A DNA stretch of 64,000 nucleotides from the NCBI RefSeq assembly GCF_039534915.1, contig NZ_BAAAWE010000001.1, positions 682,001-746,000 on the forward strand. The letters are read 5' to 3'. The DNA is from Streptomyces roseofulvus (GTDB lineage Bacteria; Actinomycetota; Actinomycetes; Streptomycetales; Streptomycetaceae). How positions within the stretch are numbered: the stretch's first letter is position 1; each line of letters opens with the position of its first letter. Shown here piece after piece: positions 1-9,335 of the stretch. Below the pieces are notes generated by a model that was not told the DNA's origin, did no database searches, and worked only from the letters and a program-made list of their open reading frames with translations. The translations under genes were made by a program, and so were the position numbers.

Positions 1-225
1 GGCGCGCACCTGTTGTGGGGGGACTACGTCGGCGACGAGCGGCTGCGGCCGACCCAGGGCTACGGCCGACCGGTCTCCTACGAGTCGTACCTCCTGCCCC
101 TGGACCGCGTGGCCGGGCTGCTGGAGCAGGCCGGGCTCGTCGTCACCGCGAAGCTGGAGCAGGAGCCCGGCGGGCGGGCGAACCGGCCGCACGCCTGCCT
201 GCTGGCCCGCAAGCCCGTCCCGTAG
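1..225 (+). CDS. C-terminal part of a SAM-dependent methyltransferase (cut by window edge)
   Basis: An open frame enters from the left edge and ends at TAG 223-225, giving 74 residues. The segment around VSYESYLLPLDRVAGLLEQA followed by a beta strand and a short basic tail resembles the last helix-strand unit of class I SAM-dependent methyltransferases common in Streptomyces, where the 'PLDRVAGLLEQAGL' helix precedes the final strands. The SAM-binding motif lies outside the window, so the assignment rests on the C-terminus alone and the substrate cannot be inferred. The next gene is convergent, with a hairpin in between. Confidence 0.45.
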   Translation, partial: GAHLLWGDYVGDERLRPTQGYGRPVSYESYLLPLDRVAGLLEQAGLVVTAKLEQEPGGRANRPHACLLARKPVP

Positions 226-237
226 GCCGTCCGGCCT

Positions 238-260
238 CCGGTCCCGGAGACGGGAACCGG
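238..260 (+). terminator. Hairpin after the methyltransferase gene
   Basis: CCGGTCCCG pairs with CGGGAACCGG around a GAGA loop, with one bulged A, beginning 12 bases after the stop codon. There is no U tract, as is usual in Streptomyces, so termination is inferred. Confidence 0.35.
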
Positions 261-446
261 GCTGCTCGCCCGGGACCTCGTCCGCGCCACGCCCTCGCGG
301 GAGAAGGACCGGGAGGGGGCGGGGGTCCGGTGATCCCCACCGTCGCCCTGAACGCCGCGCGCGACGTCACGTACCGCCCGGACCGGCCGCGGCCCGGCAC
401 GTCCCTCCGGGTGCGCGAGTTCCCGGCGGGCTGGGCACCGCCCCGC

Positions 447-1571
447 TCACCCCGCCGGCACCGCCGGCGGCAGGCCGCCGCAGGAGGCGCGGACGGTGAT
501 GGCGGGGCGCAGCAGGACCTGGCGGCGGGGCCGGTCCGGGTGCGTCAGCCGGTGCAGCAGCAGTTCCGCCGCCGTGCGGCCCAGCTGGTGTTTGGGCGGC
601 GCCACGGCGGTCAGCGGGATCTCGGCCAGGTCGGCGATCTCGTCGTCGTAGGCGACCAGCGCCAGGTCGTCGGGGACCGCGAGGCCGGCACGCCGGGCGG
701 CGGCGGCGAGCAGCGCCGCCTGCCGGTCGCCGAAGCACAGCGCGGCCGTGGCGCCCGCCGCCCGCAGCCGCTCCAGGCAGCGGTCGGCGGCGGCCGGGCT
801 CCACTCCTGGAGGGCGGCGCTGAACTCGACCGCACGGCAGTCGAGTTCGCGTACGGCCTGACGGAAGCCGGTGGTCACCGGCTCGGCGGTCGGGCTGGGG
901 GCCCGGAGCACCAGGCCGACGGCCCGGTGGCCGAGGCGGGCGAGGTGGTGGACGGCGTCGTAGCCGCCGGCCTCGTGGTGGGTGCAGACGTTCTCGGTGG
1001 TGTCGCCCGGCGTGCCGCCGCGCCGCTCGATGAGGACGGCGGGGACGCGCAGTCCGGCCAGCCGGCGCAGGTGGGCCTCGGGGTGGTCGAGACCGATCAG
1101 GGTGGGGACCAGCAGCAGACCGTCGACGCCGGAGTCGAGCATCTCCTCCAGGGCGCGGAGTTCGCGTGCCCGGTCGTAGCCGGAGCAGACGATCGCGAGG
1201 CGTGCGCCCGCCGCCGTGACCTCCTCCTCGATGCCCGCCAGGACGCGTGGGTAGTAGAAGGCGGTGTCGGGCACGATGACCCCGATCCGTGCCGCGCTGC
1301 TCGGCCTGGACTCCGGGGCGAGGACGTAGGTGCCCGAGCCCTGGCGGCGTACGACGAGTTCCTCGGCGACCAGGTCGTCGACGGCCCGGCGCACGGTGCT
1401 GACGGAGGCCGCGTTCGCCCGCGCGAGTTCCTGCTCGGTGGGCAGCCGGCTCCCGGGCGGCCAGACGCCGTCGGCGATCTCCCTGCGCAGCCGGTCGGCC
1501 AGCCGCCGGAATTTCAGCTCCCTGCCGCCTCGCCCGCCGGGCTCCGCCCCGTGCCGCGTCGCGCCCGTCAT
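447..1571 (-). CDS. GntR-type winged-helix regulator with LacI/periplasmic-binding-type sensor domain
   Basis: 374 residues from ATG 1571, which has GGGAG a few bases upstream; an in-frame GTG at 1610 lacks a ribosome site. Residues ~16-85 form a GntR winged helix (KFRRLADRLRREIADG, PPGSRLPTEQELA, STVRRAVDDLVAEELVVRRQGSGTYV). Residues ~95-370 are a LacI/PBP1-like sugar-sensing domain (IGVIVPDTAFYYPRVLAGIEEE, PDDLALVAYDDEIADL). This arrangement is that of AraR-type regulators, usually repressors of sugar utilisation genes. It is divergent from the secreted polysaccharide lyase, with 293 bp between the starts, so it probably controls that lyase and itself. The inducer is unknown. Confidence 0.85.
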   Translation of the reverse strand: MTGATRHGAEPGGRGGRELKFRRLADRLRREIADGVWPPGSRLPTEQELARANAASVSTVRRAVDDLVAEELVVRRQGSGTYVLAPESRPSSAARIGVIVPDTAFYYPRVLAGIEEEVTAAGARLAIVCSGYDRARELRALEEMLDSGVDGLLLVPTLIGLDHPEAHLRRLAGLRVPAVLIERRGGTPGDTTENVCTHHEAGGYDAVHHLARLGHRAVGLVLRAPSPTAEPVTTGFRQAVRELDCRAVEFSAALQEWSPAAADRCLERLRAAGATAALCFGDRQAALLAAAARRAGLAVPDDLALVAYDDEIADLAEIPLTAVAPPKHQLGRTAAELLLHRLTHPDRPRRQVLLRPAITVRASCGGLPPAVPAG

Positions 1572-1638
1572 CCGCACTCCCTGGTCCCTCACCCGACCAG
1601 GATTTGGCACGGGTCATGCGAGGTCAACGCCCCTTCGA

Positions 1639-1659
1639 CCGCATGATTCCCCCATGCGG
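1639..1659. promoter_or_regulatory. Inverted repeat in the divergent regulator/lyase promoter region
   Basis: CCGCATG-N7-CATGCGG is a perfect 7-bp dyad between the divergent GntR/LacI regulator and the lyase gene. Position and symmetry suit a GntR operator. The protein-site link is inferred. Confidence 0.45.
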
Positions 1660-1864
1660 CCGCGCCGTGGCCCCCAGGGGGGCCGTGCCCCGGCTGCCGG
1701 GGAATCCGGTCCGTCACCGCGCGTGTCCGCGTCCGGTGGGGCCGCCCGCGCCGGTCGTCGGGAAACATACGGTCGGTCATGTGCTGTCGGTGCGTTGCCG
1801 TCCCCGGAGCGCGGCCCCTAGCGTCCTCGCCAACCCGATCAGGGTCTCGTCAAGGAGGACGCCG

Positions 1865-4822
1865 ATGGACGCCGACCAGCTCACTGGGCCTCTCACCGCG
1901 GCGATGAGCCGCCGGCGGCTGCTCCGGCTCGCCGGGGCCGCCGCCGCCCTGGCCGGTGCCGCCCAGTTCCTCGGGCCGACGCCCGCCCGGGCCGCCGACA
2001 CGTACGACGCCATGCGCTCCACCTGGGTGGGGCTGCTCACCGGGACCGGCTTCGACCCGGCCGCCGCCCCGTTCGCGACCGCGCTGTCCGCCCTCGGGAA
2101 CGAGGCCCGCGCCCAGATGACCGCGATGGCTCCGGGCGCCTCCTCCCTCTGGCCGGACCTGCCGATCGGCACGGTCTCCGCCCATGTCACGACGAGCTAC
2201 GTCCGGCTGCGGAGCATGGCCCTGGCGTACGTGCAGCCGGGCACCGGGCTGACCGGCAGCGCCGCGCTCGCCTCGGCCGTGTCCACCGGTCTGGACTGGC
2301 TGGCCGCGCATGCGTACACGCCGTCGACGACCCCGTACGACAACTGGTGGGACTGGGAGATCGGCGCCCCGCAGCGGTTGCTCGACATCGGCGCGCTGAT
2401 GTACGCGCGGCTCGCCCCGGAGCAGATCGCGGCCGGCTGCGCGGCCGTCGACCACTTCGTGCCGTTGTCCGAGTTCGCCTCGTACAGCGGGCACAGCACG
2501 GGCGCGAACCGGGTCGACCTGTGCCGGGTCCTCGCCCTGCGCGGCGTGATCGGCAGGGACGGGTCCCGCATCGACACCGCGCGGAAGGGGCTGTCCCCGG
2601 TCTTCCCCCGCGTCCTCACCGGCGACGGGCTGTACGCCGACGGCAGCTTCATCCAGCACACCTGTGTCCCGTACGCCGGCACCTACGGCACGGTCCTGCT
2701 GGGCGGTCTCGGCAGGATGTTCGTCCTGCTGGCCGGGACGCCGTGGGCCGTCACCGACCCGGAAGCGCGGTCCTTCTGCTCCGGGGTGACCGCCGGCTGG
2801 GCGCCGTTCGTCTACAACGGCCTGGTGATGGACGGCGTGTCGGGACGGGGGATCAGCCGGGGCGTCCAGAAGAACGACCCGCTGCGGATCCAGCAGGACG
2901 ACCACACCCGGGGCCACGCGGTCGTCTCGGACATCCTGCGGCTCGCCGCCTCCGGCATGGCGCCCGCGGCGCAGTCGGCGGCCTGGAAGGCGATGGTGAA
3001 GGGCTGGCTGCGGCGGGACCACTACGCGCCCCTGCTCGCCGACAGGAGCATGGGGATCCCCGAACTCGCGGCAGCGCAGGCCCTGTTGGACGACCCGTCC
3101 GTCACCGCCGCCCCGGAACCGGTCGAGCACCGTCTCTTCGCCATGGACCGGGCCGTCCACCGCAGGCCCGGCTGGGCCGCGCAGATCAGCATGAGCTCCG
3201 CCCGCACGACCTTCTACGAGACGGGCAACGGCGAGAACCTGCGCGGCTGGCACTCCGGCTCCGGCATGGTCTCGTGGTGGGGGGACACCTACGGCAACGG
3301 CCAGTACGCGGACGCCTTCTGGCCCACGGTCGACCCCTATCTGCTGCCCGGCACGACCGTCTCCACCCGCCCGCTCGCGGACGCCGCCGGCGGCGAGTGG
3401 AACAGGACGCGCCCCACGAACACCTGGGCCGGCGGCACCACCGACGGCACGTACGCCGCCCTCGGCCAGGACGTGCGCGGGCTGCAGTCCACCCTGACCG
3501 GCAGGAAGTCCTGGTTCTGCCTCGACGACGCGATCCACTGCCTCGGCGCCGGCATCACCTGCGCCGACGGCGTGAGCGTGCGCACCACCGTCGACAACCG
3601 CAATCTCGGTCCGAACAACAACCAGGTCTTCACCGTGGACGGCACCGTCCAGCCCGCCACCCTCGGCTGGAGCCGCACCTTCACCGGCAGCCGGTCCATG
3701 GCCGTCGGCGGCATGGGCGCCTGGGTCTTCCCGGAAGGCGCCACCGTCCACGTCCAGCGGGTCGCGCGGACGGGCTCCTGGTCGACGGTCAACACCTCCT
3801 CCTCCGCCACGCCCCTCACCCGCAACTACCTCTCCCTCTGGTTCGACCACGGCACCGACCCCGCCGGCGCGGGCTACAGCTATCAGCTGATGCCCGGCGC
3901 CACCGCCTCGGCCGCGGCGGCCCGCGCGGCGACCCCCAACGTCACCGTCCTCGCCAACACCGCCGCCGTCCAGGCCGTCGACTGCCCGTCGCTCGGCCTG
4001 ACCATGGCCAACTTCTTCGCCGCCGGCACCGCCGGACCGATCACCGTCGACGCGCCCTGTTCCGTGCTCGTGCGGGAGCGGAACGGCACGATGACCGTGG
4101 TGGTCTCCGATCCCACCCGGGACGCGGCCACCGTCCGGGTCACCCTCGCCCGCGCCCGCTACGCCTCCGTCTCCGCGGCCGACGGCGTCCAGGTGCTGAC
4201 CACCTCGGGGCAGGTCGTCCTGCTCGCCGAGACGGGGGGAACGCAGGGCGCCGGCCGGACCGTCAGCCTCGGCACCTCCGGCACCGCCCCCGCGCCACGG
4301 ACCGCCGCCTCGCTCGCCGCCACCGCCACCACGTACGTCCGGGACGGCGCGTACGGCACCACCAACTACGGCGACGCCGCCACCATGGTGGTGAAGAACA
4401 CCGGCGGCACGGGCAACGGCTACAACCGCCGCGCCCTTCTCGCGTTCGACGTCGCCGGGCTCACCGGGACGGTCTCCCGCGCGGTGCTGTGGCTCCACGG
4501 CAACGTCCAGGACTCCGGCGGGAACCGGACCGTCGTCCAGGCCTTCGCCACCGCCTCCGGCTCCTGGACCGAGACCGGGGTCACCTGGAACAGCGCCCCC
4601 GCCCTGACCACCGCCCTCGGCACCGGCGCGGTCTCCACGAGCCATGACTGGGTCGGCCTCGACGTCACCGCCGCCGTCGCCGCCGCCCGGGCGTCCGCCG
4701 ACGGCAGCGGCACCGCGTCGCTCGCCGTCTTCGAACCGCTCGGCGCGGTCGGGCTCGCGGCCGTTCTGAACACCCGCCGGAGCGGCTCCCACCAGCCCCG
4801 TCTGGAGGTCATCACGACCTGA
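1865..4822 (+). CDS. Secreted polysaccharide lyase family 8 enzyme (hyaluronate/chondroitin/xanthan lyase type) with C-terminal DNRLRE domain
   Basis: 985 residues from ATG 1865, preceded by AAGGAGG at 1852-1858; longer upstream frames have no ribosome site. The N-terminus carries a Tat signal (SRRRLLRLAGAAAALAG, then PARA-AD). An alpha/alpha-toroid lyase domain follows. The catalytic residues can be placed as N215 (in GANRVDL), H265 (in FIQH) and Y274 (in PYAGTYG); the 50- and 9-residue spacing equals that of Asn349/His399/Tyr408 in pneumococcal hyaluronate lyase. Beta-sandwich domains occupy the middle. Residues ~820-985 form a DNRLRE domain (TYVRDGAYGTTNYGDA, then RRALLAFDVAGL), a module usually appended to secreted proteins. 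The enzyme beta-eliminates uronic-acid polysaccharides outside the cell; the exact substrate is not determinable here. Confidence 0.9.
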   Translation: MDADQLTGPLTAAMSRRRLLRLAGAAAALAGAAQFLGPTPARAADTYDAMRSTWVGLLTGTGFDPAAAPFATALSALGNEARAQMTAMAPGASSLWPDLPIGTVSAHVTTSYVRLRSMALAYVQPGTGLTGSAALASAVSTGLDWLAAHAYTPSTTPYDNWWDWEIGAPQRLLDIGALMYARLAPEQIAAGCAAVDHFVPLSEFASYSGHSTGANRVDLCRVLALRGVIGRDGSRIDTARKGLSPVFPRVLTGDGLYADGSFIQHTCVPYAGTYGTVLLGGLGRMFVLLAGTPWAVTDPEARSFCSGVTAGWAPFVYNGLVMDGVSGRGISRGVQKNDPLRIQQDDHTRGHAVVSDILRLAASGMAPAAQSAAWKAMVKGWLRRDHYAPLLADRSMGIPELAAAQALLDDPSVTAAPEPVEHRLFAMDRAVHRRPGWAAQISMSSARTTFYETGNGENLRGWHSGSGMVSWWGDTYGNGQYADAFWPTVDPYLLPGTTVSTRPLADAAGGEWNRTRPTNTWAGGTTDGTYAALGQDVRGLQSTLTGRKSWFCLDDAIHCLGAGITCADGVSVRTTVDNRNLGPNNNQVFTVDGTVQPATLGWSRTFTGSRSMAVGGMGAWVFPEGATVHVQRVARTGSWSTVNTSSSATPLTRNYLSLWFDHGTDPAGAGYSYQLMPGATASAAAARAATPNVTVLANTAAVQAVDCPSLGLTMANFFAAGTAGPITVDAPCSVLVRERNGTMTVVVSDPTRDAATVRVTLARARYASVSAADGVQVLTTSGQVVLLAETGGTQGAGRTVSLGTSGTAPAPRTAASLAATATTYVRDGAYGTTNYGDAATMVVKNTGGTGNGYNRRALLAFDVAGLTGTVSRAVLWLHGNVQDSGGNRTVVQAFATASGSWTETGVTWNSAPALTTALGTGAVSTSHDWVGLDVTAAVAAARASADGSGTASLAVFEPLGAVGLAAVLNTRRSGSHQPRLEVITT

Positions 4823-4842
4823 CCGTCCGTGGAAGGCGTGTC

Positions 4843-4906
4843 CGTCCGGCCGGCGGGCTCCGTGACGTGATCACCCCTTCTGACGTCGGCGACCGCCGGC
4901 CGGACG
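4843..4906. terminator. Long bidirectional hairpin between convergent genes
   Basis: GTCCGGCCGGCGG (4844-4856) is exactly complementary to CCGCCGGCCGGAC (4893-4905), extendable by one C-G pair. It lies between the convergent lyase and DUF2264 genes. The position suits a shared terminator, although the 36-nt loop is long. Confidence 0.55.
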
Positions 4907-4944
4907 CGAGGGTCCGCGCCTGCTGCGGCGGCTCCCCGGCCGGG

Positions 4945-6870
4945 TCAGCGGGTGACGGTGACCGCGTCCGGCGCGAGGACGGCCCGGTGGACGCCGCCGC
5001 CCGGCCACCGCACCTCCACCCGCGGGCCGTCGACGGTGAGGTCCGGGGGCGGGGGCGGCGGGGTGGCCGTGCCGGTGAGCCGCGCCACGGCGGCGAAGAG
5101 CGACGGGCCGTCCGTCGCGGTGCGGCCGGCCAGGACGGGCACGGCCGCACTCTCCCCCAGCGCCGTGCCGCCGGGAAGCTCGCTGCCGCTCGCGGAGGTG
5201 TAGCCGTGGAGGCCGCGGAGGGTCGAGGTCAGCCGGGTGCCGTCCGTCCCGACCGCGACAGCGGTCGCCTCCTGCCCCTCGGCGGCGACGTGCGCGTCGC
5301 CCCCGGCGGCCGCCCAGCCACTGTGGCGTATCCCGGTTCCCTGCGCGGCACCGGTGACGAGGTGGAGGCGGAGCTCCTCGGCTCCGGTCGCGAGCACCAG
5401 CGAGGTCACGGTGACGCCGGGCAGCTCGGCGCCGTCGGCGCGGGGGGTGTGGGCGGAGGCCGCCCAGCCGTCGCCGGCGCCGAGGGGGCGGATCGGTCCG
5501 CGCGCGGTGAGCGCCCCGTCGACCAGCAGGCCGAAGTGGTTGTCGGGGGTGTCCCCGTGGGCGGGGCCGGTGACGGTGGAGTGGGCGAGGCGGGCGTAGA
5601 GCGGGCTGTCGGGCAGGGTCCGGTCGGCCGGCTGGTCGTCGCTGCCGTGGTTGTGGAGCCGGACGATCCCGTCGGCGGCGGTGGACTGGATCAGCCAGCC
5701 GGGCTGCGGCAGCGGGACCACGTGGTCCGCCGTCTCGGCGGGGCCGGGTTCCTCCACCGCCGTCCACACCGGGTGGTCGGGGGGCAGCAGCAGGCCGAGG
5801 AAGCCCTTCGACGCCCAGTAGGGGGAGGCGGGGCCGGAGTACGCCTGGACGGTCGCCGGGTGCGGTCCGAACCAGCCGAGCGCGAGCAGGCCGCCGGGGT
5901 CGAGGGCGCCCCGGTCGAGGAAGTACCGCAGGGCGCCGGAGGCGAGGCGCCGGGTGGTGCCCGGTGACAGCGGGGTGTGCCCGGTGAGCGCGCCGGCCCA
6001 GAGCGGCGCGGCGGCGGCGAAGCGGTAGGAGAGGGAGCGGCCCTGGTGGACCGGGGCGCCGTCCGCCCCGAAGGTGTGGGCGTAGCCGCCGAGGTAGGAG
6101 GCGAGCCTGCGGCCGTACGTGTCGAGCAGGGCGGCGTCGCCGGCGAGGTGGGCGTGGAGCAGTGGGTAGAGGTGGAAGGCCCAGCCGTTGTAGTGGTCGA
6201 AGGCGCGGGGGCGGCCGTCGGTGTACCAGCCGTCGCCGAGGTACCACTGCTCGATGCGGTCCAGTCCGCGGTCGAGGGCGCGCCGGGCACGGCCGTCGGG
6301 GTCGGGGCCGGATTCCGCCAGGAAGCCGCCGACCATGGCGGGGAACAGCCACCAGTTGTTGTCGACGGGTGAGGGGCCGAGGCCGGGGGCGAGCCAGGCA
6401 CGGACGCGTTCCCTGGTCCCGTCGTCCAGGTGGTCCCAGAGCCAGGGCCGGGTGAGGCGGAGGGCCACGGCGATGGAGGCGGCCTCCACCAGGGCCTGCG
6501 GCCGGTCGGCGATCCTCGGCCAGGACACCGCGTCCCCGTCGGCGAGGTCGCGTTCCGCCGTCGGGGTCCTGGTGCCGGCGGCGAGCCCCGCCGCGTACCG
6601 GGGCAGGAGTCCGTGCGGGTCCTCGCCGCCGGCGCCGGCCACCCGGAGGGCCGCGAGCAGGAACGTGCGCGCGTAGCCCTCCAGGGCGTCGGAGCGGCGT
6701 CCGGAGAGGCTGGGCCGTGCGCCGGGGAGGTCCACGAGGGCGTGCTCGGGTCCCGCGTGCCTGCCCACCGCGGCGAGCAGGCCGTCGGCGACGGCTTCCC
6801 AGTGCGCCCTGGTCCAGCCGGTGTGGGGGCTGAGCGCCCGGTCCTCGGGGGGAAGTCGGAACGAGGACAT
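4945..6870 (-). CDS. DUF2264 domain protein, probable glycan-degradation-associated enzyme
   Basis: 641 residues from ATG 6870, with AGGGAG about nine bases upstream. In-frame starts at 6894 and 6933 fall inside the palindrome cluster and have no ribosome site. The N-terminal ~350 residues carry DUF2264 features (GYARTFLLAALRVAG, DNNWWLFPAMVGGFL, FDHYNGWAFHLYP), an alpha-toroidal fold related to glycan lyases and hydrolases. The remainder is predicted beta-rich, a layout reminiscent of heparinase-like proteins. No signal peptide is visible, so it probably acts on imported oligosaccharides. It lies downstream of the broken GH5 gene on the same strand and is convergent with the lyase. The activity is not known. 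Confidence 0.75.
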   Translation of the reverse strand: MSSFRLPPEDRALSPHTGWTRAHWEAVADGLLAAVGRHAGPEHALVDLPGARPSLSGRRSDALEGYARTFLLAALRVAGAGGEDPHGLLPRYAAGLAAGTRTPTAERDLADGDAVSWPRIADRPQALVEAASIAVALRLTRPWLWDHLDDGTRERVRAWLAPGLGPSPVDNNWWLFPAMVGGFLAESGPDPDGRARRALDRGLDRIEQWYLGDGWYTDGRPRAFDHYNGWAFHLYPLLHAHLAGDAALLDTYGRRLASYLGGYAHTFGADGAPVHQGRSLSYRFAAAAPLWAGALTGHTPLSPGTTRRLASGALRYFLDRGALDPGGLLALGWFGPHPATVQAYSGPASPYWASKGFLGLLLPPDHPVWTAVEEPGPAETADHVVPLPQPGWLIQSTAADGIVRLHNHGSDDQPADRTLPDSPLYARLAHSTVTGPAHGDTPDNHFGLLVDGALTARGPIRPLGAGDGWAASAHTPRADGAELPGVTVTSLVLATGAEELRLHLVTGAAQGTGIRHSGWAAAGGDAHVAAEGQEATAVAVGTDGTRLTSTLRGLHGYTSASGSELPGGTALGESAAVPVLAGRTATDGPSLFAAVARLTGTATPPPPPPDLTVDGPRVEVRWPGGGVHRAVLAPDAVTVTR

Positions 6871-6895
6871 GAGGGCGCGCTCCCTGGTCGGCATC

Positions 6896-6955
6896 GATTG
6901 ATCGAATGTAGAAACGGATTGATCAATCGTCAAGGTGTGCTGATCGAATGATCAG
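6896..6955. promoter_or_regulatory. Cluster of three GATC-centred palindromes upstream of the DUF2264 gene
   Basis: Within 60 bp lie GATTGATCGAATG (6896-6908), the perfect palindrome GATTGATCAATC (6917-6928) and the perfect dyad CTGATC-GAAT-GATCAG (6940-6955). The stretch is AT-rich against a ~72% GC background and fills the 86-bp gap before the start codon. It looks like a multi-box operator and promoter; the binding protein is not identified. Confidence 0.6.
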
Positions 6956-6956
6956 A

Positions 6957-8885
6957 TCAGGTGAGCTTGCGGCAGAGCAGGGCGTCGGGGACGCCGTAGT
7001 GGAGCCACTTCCAGGTGGAGGCGACGCCCGCCAGGTACTCGTCGTCGGCGCACTGGCCCTTGAAGGATCCGGGGGCCCAGTCGCTGGCGTTCGAGCCGCC
7101 GGTGGCGGGCCGGTTGTCGCCCTTGTCGAACCAGAGGACGCGGCCGGTGGTGGGAAGGGAGGCGGCAGCCGGGGCGCAGAGGAGCGCGGCCATGGCGTCG
7201 TCGCGCACGCTGTAGCCGACGGCGAAGCTCCCGTCGGGGCACTGGAGCTTGTCGTAGCCGCTCGCCCAGTCGCCGCCGGTGACGTACCGCTCGTCGGTGA
7301 CGACGGTCCACGCGCCGGCCCCCTTCGCCGGCTGCCCGGCGTCGGTGCACAGTCCGCGGCTGTCGCCGCGGCCGAGGCCGGCGAGACGCTGGGTGTCGGG
7401 GCAGTTGCCCTTGCGGTTGCCCGGCGACCAGTCCGGCCGGGCCAGCATGGTGGCGGAGACGTCGTAGTCGGCGTGGTCGAGGTTGAGCATGTTCCACCGC
7501 GGGGTCTTGTCGACACGGCCGGTCCTGGAGGGGGCGGCGACGAGCTTGTTCCAGTCGGTGGCGCGCCAGTCGCCCGGGTCCATGACGCCGAGCCGGGTGC
7601 CGTCGGCGCCGTAGCTGACCATGGCCCAGGTGTCCTGGGGCCTGCCGTCGGCACCGGTCCAGCCGACGAGCGGCCAGATCGCGAAGTCGGTGTCGTTCGC
7701 CACCAGGATGTCGGTGAAGCGGCGGAACCAGTCGCGTTCCCTGGCGTCGAGGTCGCCGCGTCCGCCGGCGCCGAACTCGCTGATCCACACGGGGGCGGTG
7801 AAGTGCTGGCCGGCCCGGGTGACGAACAGGGCCTGTTCGTCGACGACCCTGACGAGCTCCTCGGGGGTGAGGTCCTCGTAGCGGGGGTCGGTGGTCTCGC
7901 CCGTGCCCGTGGCGCCGGTGTGGTGCGGGCCGGTGTAGCCGTAGAAGTGGGCGGCGTACACCAGCTTGTCGGAGTGGACGAGGGTGTTGGAGAGGGTGGC
8001 GACCGGGGTGAGGGTCGGACGGCCGTGGGGGGTCAGGTCGGTGGGGATGCCCTGCCAGTTGATGCCCTCCATGACGATCAGCAGGTCCGGGGCGGCCCGG
8101 AGGATCTCGTTGCCGGCCTCTTCGAGCGCCTTGTTCAGGTCGTGGTCGTTGCCCCAGCCCCAGTTGGGGTCGTTCCAGGTGTCGCGGCGGACCTCGTTGC
8201 GCAGGTCGGCGCCGACGACGCGCTTGTTGGCGCGGTAGCGCTTCGCGAGGAAGACCCAGTCGTCGATCCACTGGCGGGTGGTCTGGCCGCTGTTCCAGCG
8301 TTCGTTGCCGTCGAGGCCGCAGCAGAAGCGGTAGCTGGTCGTGTGGTTGTTGAGGACGACCGCGAAGCCGTCGTCGGTGAGTTCCTGGATCACCGCGTCG
8401 AGGACCTGGAGCGGGGTCTTGCCCCGGAGCTGCGGGTTGGCGGCCACCGCCGCGTCGGGGACGACGGTCGTGTCGTGGACGAGCGCGTTGGCGAACGGCA
8501 GCCGGACGCTGTTGAGTCCGAGGGCGTGGAAGTCGGCGAGGATCTGGTCGACCGGCTTCCGGTCCAGGCCGAGCGGGATGTTGTGGGCGTTCTGGTCGGC
8601 CTGGTGGTTCGTCACGTCGCCGATGTCACCGCTGCCCTCCCATGTGCCCTAGGCCCCGGCCCAGTTGCCGGACTTGAGCTTGAAGCGGTCGCCGTCCGCG
8701 TCGACGACGTACCGGCCCCGGGTGGAGAGCGGCGCGGTCCACGAGGCGGCGAGGCGCTCGGCCGCCCCCTCGACGGCCCGGGTGGCGGTCCCGGGGGCGG
8801 CATCGGCACCGGGCACGGCCACGGCGACGAGCACGGCGGCGGCGAGGAGCCGTACCGCGAGGCGAGCGGGTCTGGGGGTGCGCAT
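6957..8885 (-). pseudogene. Secreted GH5 glycoside hydrolase interrupted by one in-frame TAG
   Basis: ATG 8885 follows GGAGGG and begins a signal peptide (RLLAAAVLVAVAVPGADA). After FKLKSGNWAGA, codon 79 is TAG (8649-8651), and the same frame continues GTWEGSGD and on to TGA at 6957 without other damage. The remainder is a GH5 cellulase/endoglycosidase-like TIM barrel: SVRLPF, VVLNNH, the acid/base Glu in ADLRNEV, HFYGYTG, and the nucleophile Glu in WISEFGAGG. A Cys-rich C-terminal domain with repeated CPD/LAGL/LC elements follows. One C-to-A or C-to-T change explains the stop. Either the gene died recently, the amber codon is read through, or the base is a sequencing error. An internal GTG at 8615 would give a leaderless protein. 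Confidence 0.85.
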
Positions 8886-9335
8886 GAGGTGTCCCTCCGG
8901 TCGAGTGGAGTGAGGACGTGCGGTGGTACGGACCCCGGCCCGGCCGGGGCGTCGTACGCGGCGGGTGCGCGCCGCCCGGGTCAGTCGGCGCCGGTCGTGG
9001 CGGTGGTCGCGGGCCCCGGGACGAACGCCCGGGTGCCGACGGCGGCTCCGCCGGGGGCCCGTGACCCGCGGGGCGGTGGGCGCGGCGACAGGTCGGGGGC
9101 GGGGGCCTGCGGAAGGTGCGCTCCTGCGGGATCCGGTGCGGGGAGCCGTCGTCGAGGAACGGCCGGGCCGCCCGGGACACGGCCGTCGGGGGGAACCCCG
9201 TCCGCCGGGCCGGTTCCGCTCTGCCGAGTGATCGTCACACGGCCGCAACCTAGAGCAGTCCCCTCGCTTCTTCCAGTGCGCGCACGGGAGTTGGCGCGTC
9301 CTCTCCACTCCCGGGCCGCCCTCGGCCGGGGATCG
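8886..9335. other. 450-bp intergenic region, no gene recognised
   Basis: This lies between the GH5 start and the end of bxlR. Frames on both strands are low-complexity Arg/Pro/Gly-rich without family features or ribosome sites. It must hold the GH5 promoter; no clear operator or terminator was seen. Confidence 0.4.

Noticed and set aside
1572..1610. GTG 1610 as start of the GntR/LacI regulator
   Set aside because: No ribosome site there, whereas ATG 1571 has GGGAG properly spaced.
1850..4792. A very long minus-strand open frame opposite the PL8 lyase
   Set aside because: Gly/Val/Glu/Arg low-complexity translation, no ribosome site and no family features; it is a typical antisense shadow of a GC-rich gene.
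6871..6933. Upstream starts for the DUF2264 gene
   Set aside because: They lie within the palindrome cluster and lack ribosome sites.
9000..9240. A minus-strand Pro-rich frame as a small secreted protein
   Set aside because: No signal peptide, no ribosome site and a composition expected of random GC-rich DNA.
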